A DNA stretch of 64,000 nucleotides. It comes from Arthrobacter hankyongi. GTDB taxonomy: Bacteria > Actinomycetota > Actinomycetes > Actinomycetales > Micrococcaceae. The first letter of the stretch is position 1. Each line of letters begins with the position of its first letter. The position numbers and the translations under genes were made by a program. The DNA is taken from contig NZ_JAKLTQ010000018.1 of NCBI RefSeq assembly GCF_022012395.1, forward strand, positions 34,121 to 98,120, in the 5' to 3' direction. This document shows positions 44,735 to 53,695 of this stretch, in pieces. The notes beneath the pieces are model-generated. The model was not told the origin of the DNA. It was given only the letters and a program-made list of their open reading frames with translations, and made no database searches.

Positions 44735-46192
44735 TCAGCCGTTGAACGCGAACCGCTCCTGCAGCCGGGACGCGGTGCGGTCCGGGTTCAGCAGCAGCAC
44801 GCTCGCCGCCCCCACCAGCACCAGGTAGATCCCGATCATCCAGAACGCCGAGTTCATGCCTTCGGCCAGCCGGGCCGCCATCTCGGCCGTCTCGTGCACG
44901 CCCTTGGGCGCCGGGACGTAGCCGGCCCGGTCCATCAACGTGCCGACCATGGCCGGAGCCACCACGCCGCCGAGCGAGGCCAGACCGGTCAGCGTGGCCA
45001 TCACGGCTGCGCGCTGCTTGGAGCAGACGCAGAAGGCGACGGCGGTAGGCGCCAGCGGGTAGATCATGGCCAAGCCGGCGCCGAGGGTCACGAACACCAC
45101 GGCCGCGGGGCCGTCCATCTGCGGCAGGATCAGGAAGCACAGCCCCGAGCAGAGCAGGGTTGCGCCGAACAGGGCGCCCAGCGCCCAGCGCACGGTCACC
45201 CCGCGGCGCATCAGGAAGCGCGAGAGGTAGCCCAGCACCAGCAGCGCGCCGGCGCCGAGCAGCCACGGGAATGTGGAGACCAGGCCGATCATCTCCGGCG
45301 GCAGGGCCACCACCGAGGCCAGGTACTTCGGCGACCAAGTGGTCAAAAAGCCCTGCGCCCAGAAGCAGCCGGCTCCGGCCAGCACCGCCACCAGGAACAT
45401 CCTCGAGCCCAGCACGCGGCGGATCGGCACGAGCTGGAGCAGGTCCGCCCGCTCGGCGATGCTGCCCCGGCCGCCTTCCACCCCACCGGCGCCGGCTGCG
45501 CCGGCAGCCGGGCCGCCGTCGCCCTCGGCAGCTTCCGCCGCACCGCGCTTCGTCGCGGTGTGGCTGTACGGTCCGTCGCGGCCGACCAGCAGCCAGCACA
45601 GCGACCAGACCAGGCCGACGATGCCGAGGAAACCGAAGGCCCAGCGCCAGCCCAGCGCGGGGTTGGCAATGATCCAGGCCAGCACCGGGGCGGCAATGAT
45701 CGGTCCGAGCGTGGAGCCGATGGCGACCAGGCTGCTGGGCAGTCCGCGCTCCTTCGGCGCGAACCAGCCGTGGACGTGCTGCAGGGTGATCGGCGTCGCC
45801 GGGCCTTCGGCCGCCCCGAGCAGGATGCGCGAGACCAGCAGCACCGCGGCCCCGCCGCCGAACAGCATGGGGAACTGCAGCACGGCCCAGCTGATCCCCA
45901 TGGTGAGGATGATCCAGCGGGTGGACACATTCCCGGCCAGGAAACCCACCGCGACGGCGGTGACGGCGAAGAGGAAGAAGAAGGCGCTGCCGATGAAGCC
46001 GAACTGGCCGGCGGTCAGGCCCAGCTCCCGGATGGCCGAATCGGCCACCAGGCCGAGCACGGCCTTGTCCGCGAAGTTGATGATCTGGAACACCACCAGC
46101 GCGCCGGTCACCAGCCAGGCCCGCCGGTTCATCCGGCCGGTCGCGATGGCCGCCCGCAGGGTGTGCGGCGGGATCTGCTGCTGCGTCGTCAT
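44735..46192 (-). CDS. MFS transporter (anion/aromatic acid type)
   Basis: This 485-residue membrane protein has about 12 helices in two halves. A hydrophilic loop of some 50 residues in the middle is rich in Gly and Ala (around GDGGPAAGAAGAGGVEGG). Features typical of the ACS branch of the major facilitator superfamily are ERGLPSSLVAIGSTLGPIIA after helix 4 and WRWAFGFLGIVGLVWSL. Its start overlaps the stop of the MBL hydrolase gene by 4 bp, so the two form an operon. The likely cargo is the aromatic acid or ester used by this region, inferred from context. Confidence 0.85.
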   Translation of the reverse strand: MTTQQQIPPHTLRAAIATGRMNRRAWLVTGALVVFQIINFADKAVLGLVADSAIRELGLTAGQFGFIGSAFFFLFAVTAVAVGFLAGNVSTRWIILTMGISWAVLQFPMLFGGGAAVLLVSRILLGAAEGPATPITLQHVHGWFAPKERGLPSSLVAIGSTLGPIIAAPVLAWIIANPALGWRWAFGFLGIVGLVWSLCWLLVGRDGPYSHTATKRGAAEAAEGDGGPAAGAAGAGGVEGGRGSIAERADLLQLVPIRRVLGSRMFLVAVLAGAGCFWAQGFLTTWSPKYLASVVALPPEMIGLVSTFPWLLGAGALLVLGYLSRFLMRRGVTVRWALGALFGATLLCSGLCFLILPQMDGPAAVVFVTLGAGLAMIYPLAPTAVAFCVCSKQRAAVMATLTGLASLGGVVAPAMVGTLMDRAGYVPAPKGVHETAEMAARLAEGMNSAFWMIGIYLVLVGAASVLLLNPDRTASRLQERFAFNG

Positions 46193-47244
46193 GCTCCCAC
46201 CTGCGCTTCCTCGCGGCGGCCGGCATGGTCCGTGCCGGCACCGACCACGAAACAGTCATTGTCCTCGGCCACCTGCACCGGACCGCCGAAGTCCCGGCGG
46301 GCGGCCTTTTCCATCTTCTGCAGGTCAGCGGTTCCCGGCGTGTTGGGCACGATGTGGTGCAGCACCAGGCGTCCGACGCCGGCGGCCCGGGCCACCTTGC
46401 CGACCTCGTCGAAGGAGGTGTGGGACTCGCGCAGGTGGATCTCGATCCCGTCGCGCGTGGGCCCGTCCGGGAAGGTGGCCAGGATGGCTTCCAGATCCAT
46501 CACCTCGTGCAGCAGCAGGTCGGCCCCGCGGGCGAGCCGGATGCAGTTCTCCGAATAGGCGGTGTCGCCGGAAACCACCACGGACCCGTAGGCGGAATCG
46601 AAGCGGAAGGCGAAGGCCGGATAGCACAGCCGGTGGTCCACCAGGATGGCGGTGACCGTCACCAGTTCGTCGCGGTAGACCTCAAACGGCTCCATCTGCG
46701 GATGCCGGGCAGCCACCGGGTCGGCCCCGGCCTCCACCGGAATCCCGATGTCGTGCGCCGTCACCCATTCGTGCGGCTCGCTGCGGCCCTCGTCGGCCAT
46801 CCGGATGCAGATATCGGAGGCGAACACGCGGTCCAGCAGCGCGCCGACCACCTCGGTGGTTCCGGCCATGGCCCGCTTCCCGATCCGCGCGTCCACCTGG
46901 GCGGCATGCTCGGCGTCGAGGGCCGGAACGCGCGGCGGCCGGCCCGGGCCGAAGATCTGGATCGGGCGGCTGAAGGATTCGCCCGGCACCTGCCAGCCGG
47001 TGACCAGGAAGGAGCCCAGGTCATAGATGTGGTCGGAGTGGTGGTGGGTCAGGAAGATGCCGCGCAGCTCGGACCAGGCGCAGCTGGAGCGGTAGTTGCG
47101 GATGCTTCCCATACCGCAGTCGACGACGTACGTGGCGCCGTCGACCCTGACGGCGGTGCTGGTGCCGGCACGGCTGCTGGAGACGATCGGACCGCCTCCC
47201 GTTCCCAGCGTATGGACGGACATGCCCCGGTGGGGATGGCTCAT
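46189..47244 (-). CDS. Metallo-beta-lactamase fold hydrolase
   Basis: This 351-residue protein has the MBL metal-binding signature THHHSDHIYDLG, preceded by YVVDCGMGS. Further ligands are in VVVSGDTAYSENCIRLA, LLLHEVMD and LVLHHIVPN, as in ribonuclease Z/arylsulfatase-like MBL enzymes. The start is ATG at 47244; the upstream extension is not conserved. It is first gene of the MBL-MFS operon, divergent from the second cupin across a symmetric operator-like element. Substrate is unknown; an ester, lactone or thioester is plausible. Confidence 0.83.
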   Translation of the reverse strand: MSHPHRGMSVHTLGTGGGPIVSSSRAGTSTAVRVDGATYVVDCGMGSIRNYRSSCAWSELRGIFLTHHHSDHIYDLGSFLVTGWQVPGESFSRPIQIFGPGRPPRVPALDAEHAAQVDARIGKRAMAGTTEVVGALLDRVFASDICIRMADEGRSEPHEWVTAHDIGIPVEAGADPVAARHPQMEPFEVYRDELVTVTAILVDHRLCYPAFAFRFDSAYGSVVVSGDTAYSENCIRLARGADLLLHEVMDLEAILATFPDGPTRDGIEIHLRESHTSFDEVGKVARAAGVGRLVLHHIVPNTPGTADLQKMEKAARRDFGGPVQVAEDNDCFVVGAGTDHAGRREEAQVGA

Positions 47245-47357
47245 GGCTGTGGCCCTCGTTTCCTCGATGGATGGGCAAAACACACCCGCGCCGGAAGAGA
47301 AGCGGAGCGGGCTGGATGGACGCAACCGGCACCGATCGGCCGGACGTGACCCACATC

Positions 47358-47397
47358 ATATGCAGTAGTTTTTGCGATCGCAAGAGGTGTTGCATAT
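47358..47397. promoter_or_regulatory. Nested dyad element in the divergent MBL/cupin promoter
   Basis: A 12-bp perfect palindrome TTGCGATCGCAA (47372-47383) is flanked by ATATGCA (47358-47364) and TGCATAT (47391-47397), and all share one centre. It lies in the 217 bp between two divergent genes. It is a strong operator candidate, perhaps for a PaaX-type or PucR-type regulator coded nearby. Confidence 0.55.
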
Positions 47398-47461
47398 CTG
47401 TTCCGGCTCTGCCATGCTGGCCGCACCGCAAGCTCCCGGAACACCACTGAAAGGACTTCCC

Positions 47462-47941
47462 ATGCAGCAGGAACAGGAAATCGTGCTCGGCGCCCTGCCG
47501 AAGGGCATCACGCTCGCCAGCGAGGCGATGGGCAACAAGACCTGGAACGTGCTCGGCCACACGTACCTGGCCAAGGTCGAAAGCGCCACCAGCTTCGCCT
47601 GGCTCTCGCTCGACCCGACCGGCACCGGCGTGCCGCCGCACGTGCACCCGACCCAGGACGAACACATCTACGTGATGGAGGGCGTCTACACGCTCTACCT
47701 GGACGGCGAGTGGACCACCGCCGGCCCCGGCGACACCGTCCGGATGCCCAAGGACCTGCCGCACGCCTACTACAACAAGGGCGAGACCCCGGGCAAGGCA
47801 CTGTTCTGGGTCAGCCCCGCCGGCCGCCTGGCCCAGCTCTTCGACCAGCTGCACAACCTGGAGGACCCGGAGGAAGTGGTCCGCCGCTCGGCCCTGCACG
47901 ACGTCGACTTCCTCCCGCCGGGCACCGTTCCCGGCGCCTGA
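47462..47941 (+). CDS. Cupin domain protein (second cupin)
   Basis: This 159-residue protein has one cupin domain: VPPHVHPTQDEHIYVMEG (His, His, Glu/His metal-binding motif) and GDTVRMPKDLPHAYYNKG (final His). It resembles uncharacterised small cupins rather than known dioxygenases. Residues after 130 form an acidic helix (FDQLHNLEDPEEVVRRSALH) often seen in isomerase-like or binding cupins. GAAAGGA precedes the ATG at 47462. It heads a short rightward unit with the formamidase-like hydrolase, separated by a hairpin. Confidence 0.8.
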   Translation: MQQEQEIVLGALPKGITLASEAMGNKTWNVLGHTYLAKVESATSFAWLSLDPTGTGVPPHVHPTQDEHIYVMEGVYTLYLDGEWTTAGPGDTVRMPKDLPHAYYNKGETPGKALFWVSPAGRLAQLFDQLHNLEDPEEVVRRSALHDVDFLPPGTVPGA

Positions 47942-47947
47942 CAGTGG

Positions 47948-47974
47948 GGCGCCCGGCATCCGAGGCCGGGCGCC
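47948..47974 (+). other. Hairpin between cupin and formamidase-like genes
   Basis: GGCGCCCGGC and GCCGGGCGCC form a perfect 10-bp stem with a 7-nt loop starting 7 bp after the cupin stop. Confidence 0.45.
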
Positions 47975-48000
47975 TGCCCGACCCAGTAAGAGGAATTCCC

Positions 48001-48771
48001 ATGCACACCACCGCCCCCCGGCCCGCGCTGACCTTGCAGTATGGGCCGCACGCCCCCCAGACCATCGAGTGCTGGGACCCGGACCCGGGACAGCCGTGCC
48101 ACGGCGCCGCGGTCCTGGTGCACGGAGGCTACTGGCGTGCACGGTTCGATGCCTCGCTGATGGAGCCGCTGGTCCGCGACCTCACCGCGCACGGCTGGGC
48201 GGTGGCCAATGTCGAATACCGCCGCGGCGGCAACGGCGGCGGCTGGCCTGCCACCCTCGAAGACGTGCAGGCCGCCGTCGACGCCGTGGCCGCCACGCCG
48301 TGGCGCGCCGGCTGGAGTGGCCCGCTGCTCGGTATCGGACACTCCGTCGGCGGGCAGTTGGTGCTGCTGGCCGCCGGCCGCCTGGACGCCGTCGTCGCCC
48401 TCGCCCCGGTCACCGATGCGGCCCGCACCTGGCGCGAAGGCCTGGGCGAAAATGCCGCCGCGGAGTTCTTTGGCAGCTCCCCCGGACAGGACCCGGCAAC
48501 CTATGAGGCAGCCTCACCGGTCTGGCAACTGCCCGTCGGCGTGCCCTTGCTGGTGGTCCACGGCGCCTCCGACCAGCGCGTCCCGGTGGAGCACTCGCAG
48601 GATTACCTCGTGGCCGCGCGCGGGGCGGGGGACCAGGTGGACTTCTATTCACCGCACGAACTGGATCACCTGGCCGCTATCGATCCTGCCACCCCCACCT
48701 GGGAACGGGTGCGGCACTGGCTGGAGACGACCGCGGATCAGTTCCGGGCGTCCAGCAGTTCCCCGGCATAG
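48001..48771 (+). CDS. Alpha/beta hydrolase, kynurenine-formamidase-like
   Basis: This 256-residue alpha/beta hydrolase has the oxyanion motif VLVHGGYWRARFD. The HGGYW form is characteristic of serine-type kynurenine/aryl formamidases. The catalytic Ser is in GIGHSVGGQLVLL, the Asp in HGASDQRVPVEHS and the His in PHELDHLAAI. It may deformylate or deacylate an N-acyl-anthranilate-like compound, consistent with amide chemistry around it. RBS AAGAGGA precedes the ATG. Its last 34 bp overlap the 3' end of PaaX copy 2 on the other strand. Confidence 0.8.
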   Translation: MHTTAPRPALTLQYGPHAPQTIECWDPDPGQPCHGAAVLVHGGYWRARFDASLMEPLVRDLTAHGWAVANVEYRRGGNGGGWPATLEDVQAAVDAVAATPWRAGWSGPLLGIGHSVGGQLVLLAAGRLDAVVALAPVTDAARTWREGLGENAAAEFFGSSPGQDPATYEAASPVWQLPVGVPLLVVHGASDQRVPVEHSQDYLVAARGAGDQVDFYSPHELDHLAAIDPATPTWERVRHWLETTADQFRASSSSPA

Positions 48772-49616
48772 GTGGCAGCCGGATCGCACAGGATCCGGTG
48801 CAGGGTCAGGAAAGCCTGCTTGGCCCGGGGCGCCTTCCACCCCTCCGGCAGGTACTCCAGCGGCAGGTTCGGATCCCGGTAGGGGAACTTCCGCCACAGC
48901 GTCAGCAGCGGCACGTAGGTGGCGAAGGCCAGCCGGTGTTCGGAGGCCGGCAGCGGGCCGCCCCCGGCCGTCCGGCGCTCCCAGTAGTCCGCCAGGCCGG
49001 CATAGTCCTCGAGGAAGTCCTCGTACTGCCGGTCCAGGGAACCCAGGTCCCACCACTGCGGCACCAGCGCCCGGATGTCCCCGGACTTCAGATAGTCGCC
49101 GGAAAAATACTCGGCGTAGCCGTCCAACCCGCGTTCGGCCAGCCGCCCCATCGCCTGGCCCATCACCGTGCTGGGCGCAATCGCCACGCCGGCGGCCACG
49201 AAGCCGAAGCCCAGGCTGGTCAGCTCGGCCTTGAGCTCATACCGGCGGTTGCGTTCGGCCTCCGGCACCGAGAAAACCACCAGCGACCACGGATCCCCCG
49301 GCTTCGAGCGTTCGGGGGCAAAGATGCGCTGGTCGTCGGCGCGGAAGAGGTCCAGCACGTCCGGCGACAGCGTATAGCCGGCCACGCCGTCGTGCTTCCG
49401 GCTGCGCAGGATGCCCTTGGCCTTCAGCCGCGAGATAGTGGACCGCGCCGCCTGCCCGTCGACGCCCAGGTCGGCGAGCATGGCCACCAGCGCCGAAACC
49501 GGCAGCATACCGCCGGCGCCGTACAGGCCGTAAAGCGTGACGACGAGTTCCTGGTGGAGCGGCCGGTGGGCCGGGGACGGGACGGGGCCGGTCAGTTCAA
49601 GGTCGGGGGCGGACAC
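48738..49616 (-). CDS. PaaX-family transcriptional regulator (copy 2)
   Basis: This 292-residue protein has an HTH at residues 20-80 (QELVVTLYGLYGAGG, ARSTISRLKAKGILRSRK), a PaaX core (PWSLVVFSVPEAERNRRYEL, LTSLGFGFVAAGVAIAP, EYFSGDYLKSGD) and a C-terminal domain (TYVPLLTLWRKFPYRDPNLP). It is clearly paralogous to copy 1 but diverged in the effector region. It is transcribed away from the alpha/beta hydrolase gene at 49733, with 116 bp between, so it may control that gene and itself. Confidence 0.87.
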   Translation of the reverse strand: MSAPDLELTGPVPSPAHRPLHQELVVTLYGLYGAGGMLPVSALVAMLADLGVDGQAARSTISRLKAKGILRSRKHDGVAGYTLSPDVLDLFRADDQRIFAPERSKPGDPWSLVVFSVPEAERNRRYELKAELTSLGFGFVAAGVAIAPSTVMGQAMGRLAERGLDGYAEYFSGDYLKSGDIRALVPQWWDLGSLDRQYEDFLEDYAGLADYWERRTAGGGPLPASEHRLAFATYVPLLTLWRKFPYRDPNLPLEYLPEGWKAPRAKQAFLTLHRILCDPAATYAGELLDARN

Positions 49617-49732
49617 GCTTCCATCCTAGGCACGGCTGCTGTCAGCGCCGCCCACTGCCTCCGACTGGCCCGGCGGCAGCGCGGCACGGAAGAATAAACC
49701 CAACCGCTCCGCAATATCAGAAAGGCCCGCCC

Positions 49733-50542
49733 ATGCCCACCGCCACCATCAACGACGCCCTGATTGCCTACACCGACTCAGATCCGGACGGCGGGACCGG
49801 CAACGTGCTGCTGCTCCTGCACGGCCATGCCTTCGACCGCAGCATGTGGGACGGCCAGGTCCGGCGCTTCGCGGCCGACGGCTGGCGGGTCATCGCCCCT
49901 GACCTGCGCGGCTTCGGCGAGTCCGAGGTGACCGCCGGCATCGTCTACACCGAGGAGTTCGCCGCGGACGCCGTCGGGCTGCTCGACCTGCTGGGGATCG
50001 ACAAGGCGGTCGTGCTCGGCTACTCGATGGGCGGCCAGGTCGCGATGGAAATCCAGCACTCCTACCCGCAGCGCGTGCGTGCCCTGGCCATCGTGGACAC
50101 GGTCCCGCAGGCCGAGGACGCCGCCGGCCGGCGCCGCCGCCACACCACCGCGGACCGCCTGATCGCCGAGGGCATGCAGGACTACGCCGCCGATGTCCTG
50201 GGCGTGATGATCGCCGGCTACAACGTGGACAAACTGCCCGAGGTCGCCGGGATGGTGCTGCAGATGATCCGCCGCTCCCCCGCCGCCGGCGCCGCGGCCG
50301 CGATGCGCGGCCGGGCCGAACGCCGCGGCTTCGCGGACACCCTGCGGGCCGTGCAGGTGCCGGCCCTCGTTATCGCCGGCACGGATGACGCGTTCGACGG
50401 CGGCGCGGCGGCCCGGATGCACGAGCTCATGCCGCACAGCAGCTTCGCCCGGATCGACGGCGCCGGCCACACCCCCAGCCTCGAGCAGCCCGAGGAGTTC
50501 GACCGCGTCCTCGGCGCGTTCCTGACCGGCCTGAGCCAGTAG
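49733..50542 (+). CDS. Alpha/beta hydrolase (enol-lactonase/esterase type)
   Basis: This 269-residue hydrolase has LLLLHGHAFDRSMWDGQVR (oxyanion region), nucleophile Ser in VLGYSMGGQVAME, Asp in AGTDDAFDGGAAARM and catalytic His in IDGAGHTPSLEQPEEF. The layout is that of 3-oxoadipate enol-lactonase and related C-C or ester hydrolases. A GAAAGG site precedes the ATG. It is convergent with the carbamoylase gene, with a hairpin in the gap. Substrate is unknown. Confidence 0.82.
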   Translation: MPTATINDALIAYTDSDPDGGTGNVLLLLHGHAFDRSMWDGQVRRFAADGWRVIAPDLRGFGESEVTAGIVYTEEFAADAVGLLDLLGIDKAVVLGYSMGGQVAMEIQHSYPQRVRALAIVDTVPQAEDAAGRRRRHTTADRLIAEGMQDYAADVLGVMIAGYNVDKLPEVAGMVLQMIRRSPAAGAAAAMRGRAERRGFADTLRAVQVPALVIAGTDDAFDGGAAARMHELMPHSSFARIDGAGHTPSLEQPEEFDRVLGAFLTGLSQ

Positions 50543-50548
50543 CCGGCT

Positions 50549-50575
50549 GCGGCCCGGCGGACAACGCCCGGCCGC
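50549..50575. terminator. Hairpin between convergent hydrolase and carbamoylase genes
   Basis: GCGGCCCGGCG pairs with the following CGCCCGGCCGC with one mismatch and a 5-nt loop. It lies exactly between two convergent stops. Confidence 0.45.
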
Positions 50576-51828
50576 TACCCGGCCGCAAGCTCCCCGCGGA
50601 CCAGCCGGCGGACCACCTCGGTGAGCAGCTCCACGCCGCGCACCGCGTCCTCGTCGCGGGTGTATTCGGCCTCGTTGTGCGAGATACCCTCGACGCTGGG
50701 CACGAACAGCATCACCGTCGGCACCACGTCCTTCAGGTTCGTCGAGTCGTGCCCGGCCACCGTCATGATCTCCGTGTGGCTGAACCCGAGCCGCTCGGCG
50801 CTGGCGATGCCCAGCGCCACACCCTCGGGCTGGTAGGCCACCAGCCCCCAGCGGTGCGTCAGCTCCAGGCCGATCTCGGTGCGGGACCGTGCCTCGGCGT
50901 CGGCAACCGCCTTGCCCAGCAGCTCCATGGCCCGGGCCAGCACGCTTTCGTCCGGCGAACGCAGGTCCAGGTTCATGACCGCCTGGCGGGCGATGGTCAC
51001 CGGGGAGTTGGGCAGCACGTACAGTTCGGACACCGAGGTGTGCAGCAGTCCCGGCTCGAACTCGGCGGCCAGGTCCCGCGCCGCGGCAATCACCAGCGCG
51101 GCCCCGTAGAGGGCGTCCCGGCGGTCCTGCATCCGGGTCGCCCCGGTATGCGACTGTGCGCCGTCCACGGTGACCCGGTACTTGCTGGCGGCCCAGGTAC
51201 GGTCCACGATCCCCACCTGGGTGCCGCTTTCCTCCAGGTTCCGGCCCTGCTCGATGTGGATTTCGGCGTAGCGGGCGATGTGCGCCAGCACCGGCGCACC
51301 GGCGTCGGCGGCCCGGTGGCCGGCGGCGAGGGCCTGGGCCACACTCACTCCGGCCGGGTCGGTGGTGGCCAGCGCGTCCATCAGCGGCAGCTTGCCGGTG
51401 AACACGGAGCTGCCCATCATGCTGGGCGTGAAGCGGCTGCCTTCCTCGTTGAACCAGTTGACCACGGCCAGGTTGCAGGCCGGCTCCACCGTGCCGGCCC
51501 GGAGCTCGGCGGCCACACGGGCACCGGCGTGCGCCGCGGCCAGCACCCCGTAGGCGCCGTCGTAGCGGCCGGCCAGGGGCTGCGAATCCAGGTGGGAACC
51601 GATCAGCACGTACGGGGCACCGGGAAGCAGCTCGATCGTGCCGAACTGGTTGCCGGCCTCGTCCACCGTCTCGGTGTAGCCGTGCTGCGCCAGCCAGCCG
51701 CCGAACCACTGCCGGGTGGCGTGGTCGGCGGGCGTGCCGGCCTGCCGGTCCACGCCGCCGCCGGGCGTGGCACCGAAGCCGGACATCGCAGCGAAGTCCG
51801 CCAGGAACTCAGTGTTGGTGGTGCTCAT
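50575..51828 (-). CDS. M20-family Zn amidohydrolase (N-carbamoyl-amino acid hydrolase/allantoate type)
   Basis: This 417-residue di-zinc amidohydrolase contains IGSHLDSQPLAGRYDGAYG (metal-binding His and Asp), VNWFNEEGSRF (catalytic Glu pair), GYLEIHIEQG-like EIHIEQGRNLE and GHDSTNLKDV. These features define the hydantoinase/carbamoylase subgroup of M20, which splits N-carbamoyl amino acids, allantoate or ureidoglycolate. Its start overlaps the stop of the upstream amidohydrolase gene by 4 bp (ATGA), so the two act together, plausibly opening and then decarbamoylating a cyclic or acylated amide. Confidence 0.87.
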   Translation of the reverse strand: MSTTNTEFLADFAAMSGFGATPGGGVDRQAGTPADHATRQWFGGWLAQHGYTETVDEAGNQFGTIELLPGAPYVLIGSHLDSQPLAGRYDGAYGVLAAAHAGARVAAELRAGTVEPACNLAVVNWFNEEGSRFTPSMMGSSVFTGKLPLMDALATTDPAGVSVAQALAAGHRAADAGAPVLAHIARYAEIHIEQGRNLEESGTQVGIVDRTWAASKYRVTVDGAQSHTGATRMQDRRDALYGAALVIAAARDLAAEFEPGLLHTSVSELYVLPNSPVTIARQAVMNLDLRSPDESVLARAMELLGKAVADAEARSRTEIGLELTHRWGLVAYQPEGVALGIASAERLGFSHTEIMTVAGHDSTNLKDVVPTVMLFVPSVEGISHNEAEYTRDEDAVRGVELLTEVVRRLVRGELAAG

Positions 51829-53531
51829 TTGGCATCTTCTCTAACTTCTTCGTGGATCGAAACTGCGGCCCGGTCCGCAACGGCCGCCCGGGCCGGGAAC
51901 TTGTCGGCGCCGAAACGCAGCTGCCCGCCCACCATGGTGGCCAGGACCTCGGTCGCACCGATGCGCGCCGGCTGGACCGCGGTGGGGTCCTGGTCCAGGA
52001 ACACCAGGTCGGCCAGGTAACCCGGCACCAGCCGGCCTTTGCGGTCGGCAGCTCCCGTGGCGGCGGCCGAGCCGGTGGTGTAGGCGGCCAGCGCCTCGGC
52101 GGCGGTGATCCGCTCGCCGGGACCGTAGACCTCGCCGGACGGGGTCAGGCGCTCCACGAAGGACTGCATGACGTCCAGCGGCCGGCCGTTGGACACCGGC
52201 CGGTCGGAACTGCCGGGCAGGACGGCGCCGCGCGCCAGCAGGCTCTTGGCCGGATAGGACAGGGCAGTGCGCTTCGGGCCGAGCAGCCGGGCCATGCCGT
52301 CGCCGAACTCGGTGATGAAGTGCGGCTGCGGGACCAGCACGATGCCGGCCTCGGCAATCCGGTCCAGCTGCTCGGGACGGACCACCCCGCCGTGTTCGAT
52401 CCGGTTGGGCAGCGCGTTGCGGCCGTAGGTGTCCTGGGCCTCGGTGATGATGTCGATCGCGTGGTCGATGGCATGGTCGCCGATCGCATGCATCGCGATC
52501 GCCCAGCCGGCCCGGTACGCCTCGAGCGCCGATTCCCGCAGCTTGTCCGCATCCATCTGCAGGTAGCCGTGGTTGTGGGTGCAGCCGACGTATTCCTCGG
52601 TCACATAGGCGGTGCTGCCCAGCAGCGACCCGTCGCTGAAGATCTTCACCGACCCCAGCCGGAGCCAGTCATCGCCCAGACCGGTGCGGATGCCGGCGTC
52701 CAGGCCCCGGGAGGCCGGATCCGCGGCGTGGCCCGGCACCTCGTGCAGGGCGTCCAGGACCATCATCGGCTGCATCCGGACGCTGAGCAGCCCCTTGTCG
52801 CGCGCGCTCTGGTAGGCGGCGAACTCGCGCGGCGAATAACCGATCCAGCCGCCGGCGATGCCCGCGTCGGTGACGCTGGTAATGCCTTCGGACAGATAGT
52901 GGGTGGTGGCCAGATCCAGCGCCCGCTCGATGGTCTCCAGCGGGTAGGGCAGCATGATGTCCTGGACCAGCCGCATGGCGTTTTCCTCCAGCAGCCCGGT
53001 GGGCCGGCCGTCGTCGCCGGTGGCGACGAGGCCGCCGTCGATCGGCGCGGACAGGTCGGCACCGGCCGCGACGCGGTCCAGGGCCGCACCGTTGAGGGTG
53101 CAGGCGTGTCCGGAGGAGTGCTTGATCCAGACCGGGCGGCCCCCGGCGGCCTCATCCAGGCGGTCGCGGTCCGGCTGCTGGCCGCCGAGCAGCAGCGGGC
53201 TGTAGCCGGAGGCGATGACCCATTCGTCGGCAGCCAGCGGCGCCGCCGCCTCGGCGATGATGCGGTACACCTCGTCCAGGCTCCGCGCCGCGCCCAGGTT
53301 GGCTTCCAGCAGCCCGAGGCCGAACCACACGCTGTGGGCGTGGATGTCGTTGAAGCCGGGCACCAAGGTGGCTCCGTGCGCGTCGATGGTCTGGGCCGCG
53401 CGCATGGCCAGGTCCGGGTCCGGATCCACCGCCAGGACCTTGCCGTCGTGGATAAGCAGGCTGCCGGCCACCGGATACGACGGGTCCTGGGTCAGAATGC
53501 GGGCATGGTGGATGAACAGATCGACGAGCAT
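51825..53531 (-). CDS. YtcJ-like amidohydrolase
   Basis: This 568-residue amidohydrolase-superfamily protein contains VPGFNDIHAHSVWFGLGL (HxH metal motif), a carboxylated-site region, AMHAIGDHAIDHAID (metal His), RIEHGGVVRPEQLDRIAEAG and a late Asp in GSSDRPVSNG. YtcJ-type enzymes hydrolyse amides, carbamates or formamides of diverse, mostly unknown substrates. The ATG at 53531 follows GAAGGA; the longer frame lacks a ribosome site. It is translationally coupled to the carbamoylase and divergent from the PucR-type regulator. Confidence 0.85.
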   Translation of the reverse strand: MLVDLFIHHARILTQDPSYPVAGSLLIHDGKVLAVDPDPDLAMRAAQTIDAHGATLVPGFNDIHAHSVWFGLGLLEANLGAARSLDEVYRIIAEAAAPLAADEWVIASGYSPLLLGGQQPDRDRLDEAAGGRPVWIKHSSGHACTLNGAALDRVAAGADLSAPIDGGLVATGDDGRPTGLLEENAMRLVQDIMLPYPLETIERALDLATTHYLSEGITSVTDAGIAGGWIGYSPREFAAYQSARDKGLLSVRMQPMMVLDALHEVPGHAADPASRGLDAGIRTGLGDDWLRLGSVKIFSDGSLLGSTAYVTEEYVGCTHNHGYLQMDADKLRESALEAYRAGWAIAMHAIGDHAIDHAIDIITEAQDTYGRNALPNRIEHGGVVRPEQLDRIAEAGIVLVPQPHFITEFGDGMARLLGPKRTALSYPAKSLLARGAVLPGSSDRPVSNGRPLDVMQSFVERLTPSGEVYGPGERITAAEALAAYTTGSAAATGAADRKGRLVPGYLADLVFLDQDPTAVQPARIGATEVLATMVGGQLRFGADKFPARAAVADRAAVSIHEEVREDAK

Positions 53532-53553
53532 AAATCCTTCTAAGTTATAGCGT

Positions 53554-53569
53554 CTCCCGGCGCCGGGAG
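53554..53569. promoter_or_regulatory. 16-bp perfect palindrome upstream of the amidohydrolase
   Basis: CTCCCGGCGCCGGGAG lies 23 bp upstream of the amidohydrolase start, in the divergent region with the PucR gene. It may be an operator or an mRNA hairpin. Confidence 0.35.
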
Positions 53570-53695
53570 TAAGAACCACCGTTTTGGGGGGAACGGCAGC
53601 CTTGCAGACCATTCAACGCTGGAACAATGACGCGTTCAATGGACAAAAGCCGCCGATTCAACTCGAAGACTTAGGCGTTTGCATAATATGGGTCC

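Noticed and set aside
47372..47383. Resemblance of GCGATCGC to the cyanobacterial HIP1 repeat
   Set aside because: It is a single occurrence in a promoter dyad; HIP1 abundance is specific to cyanobacteria.
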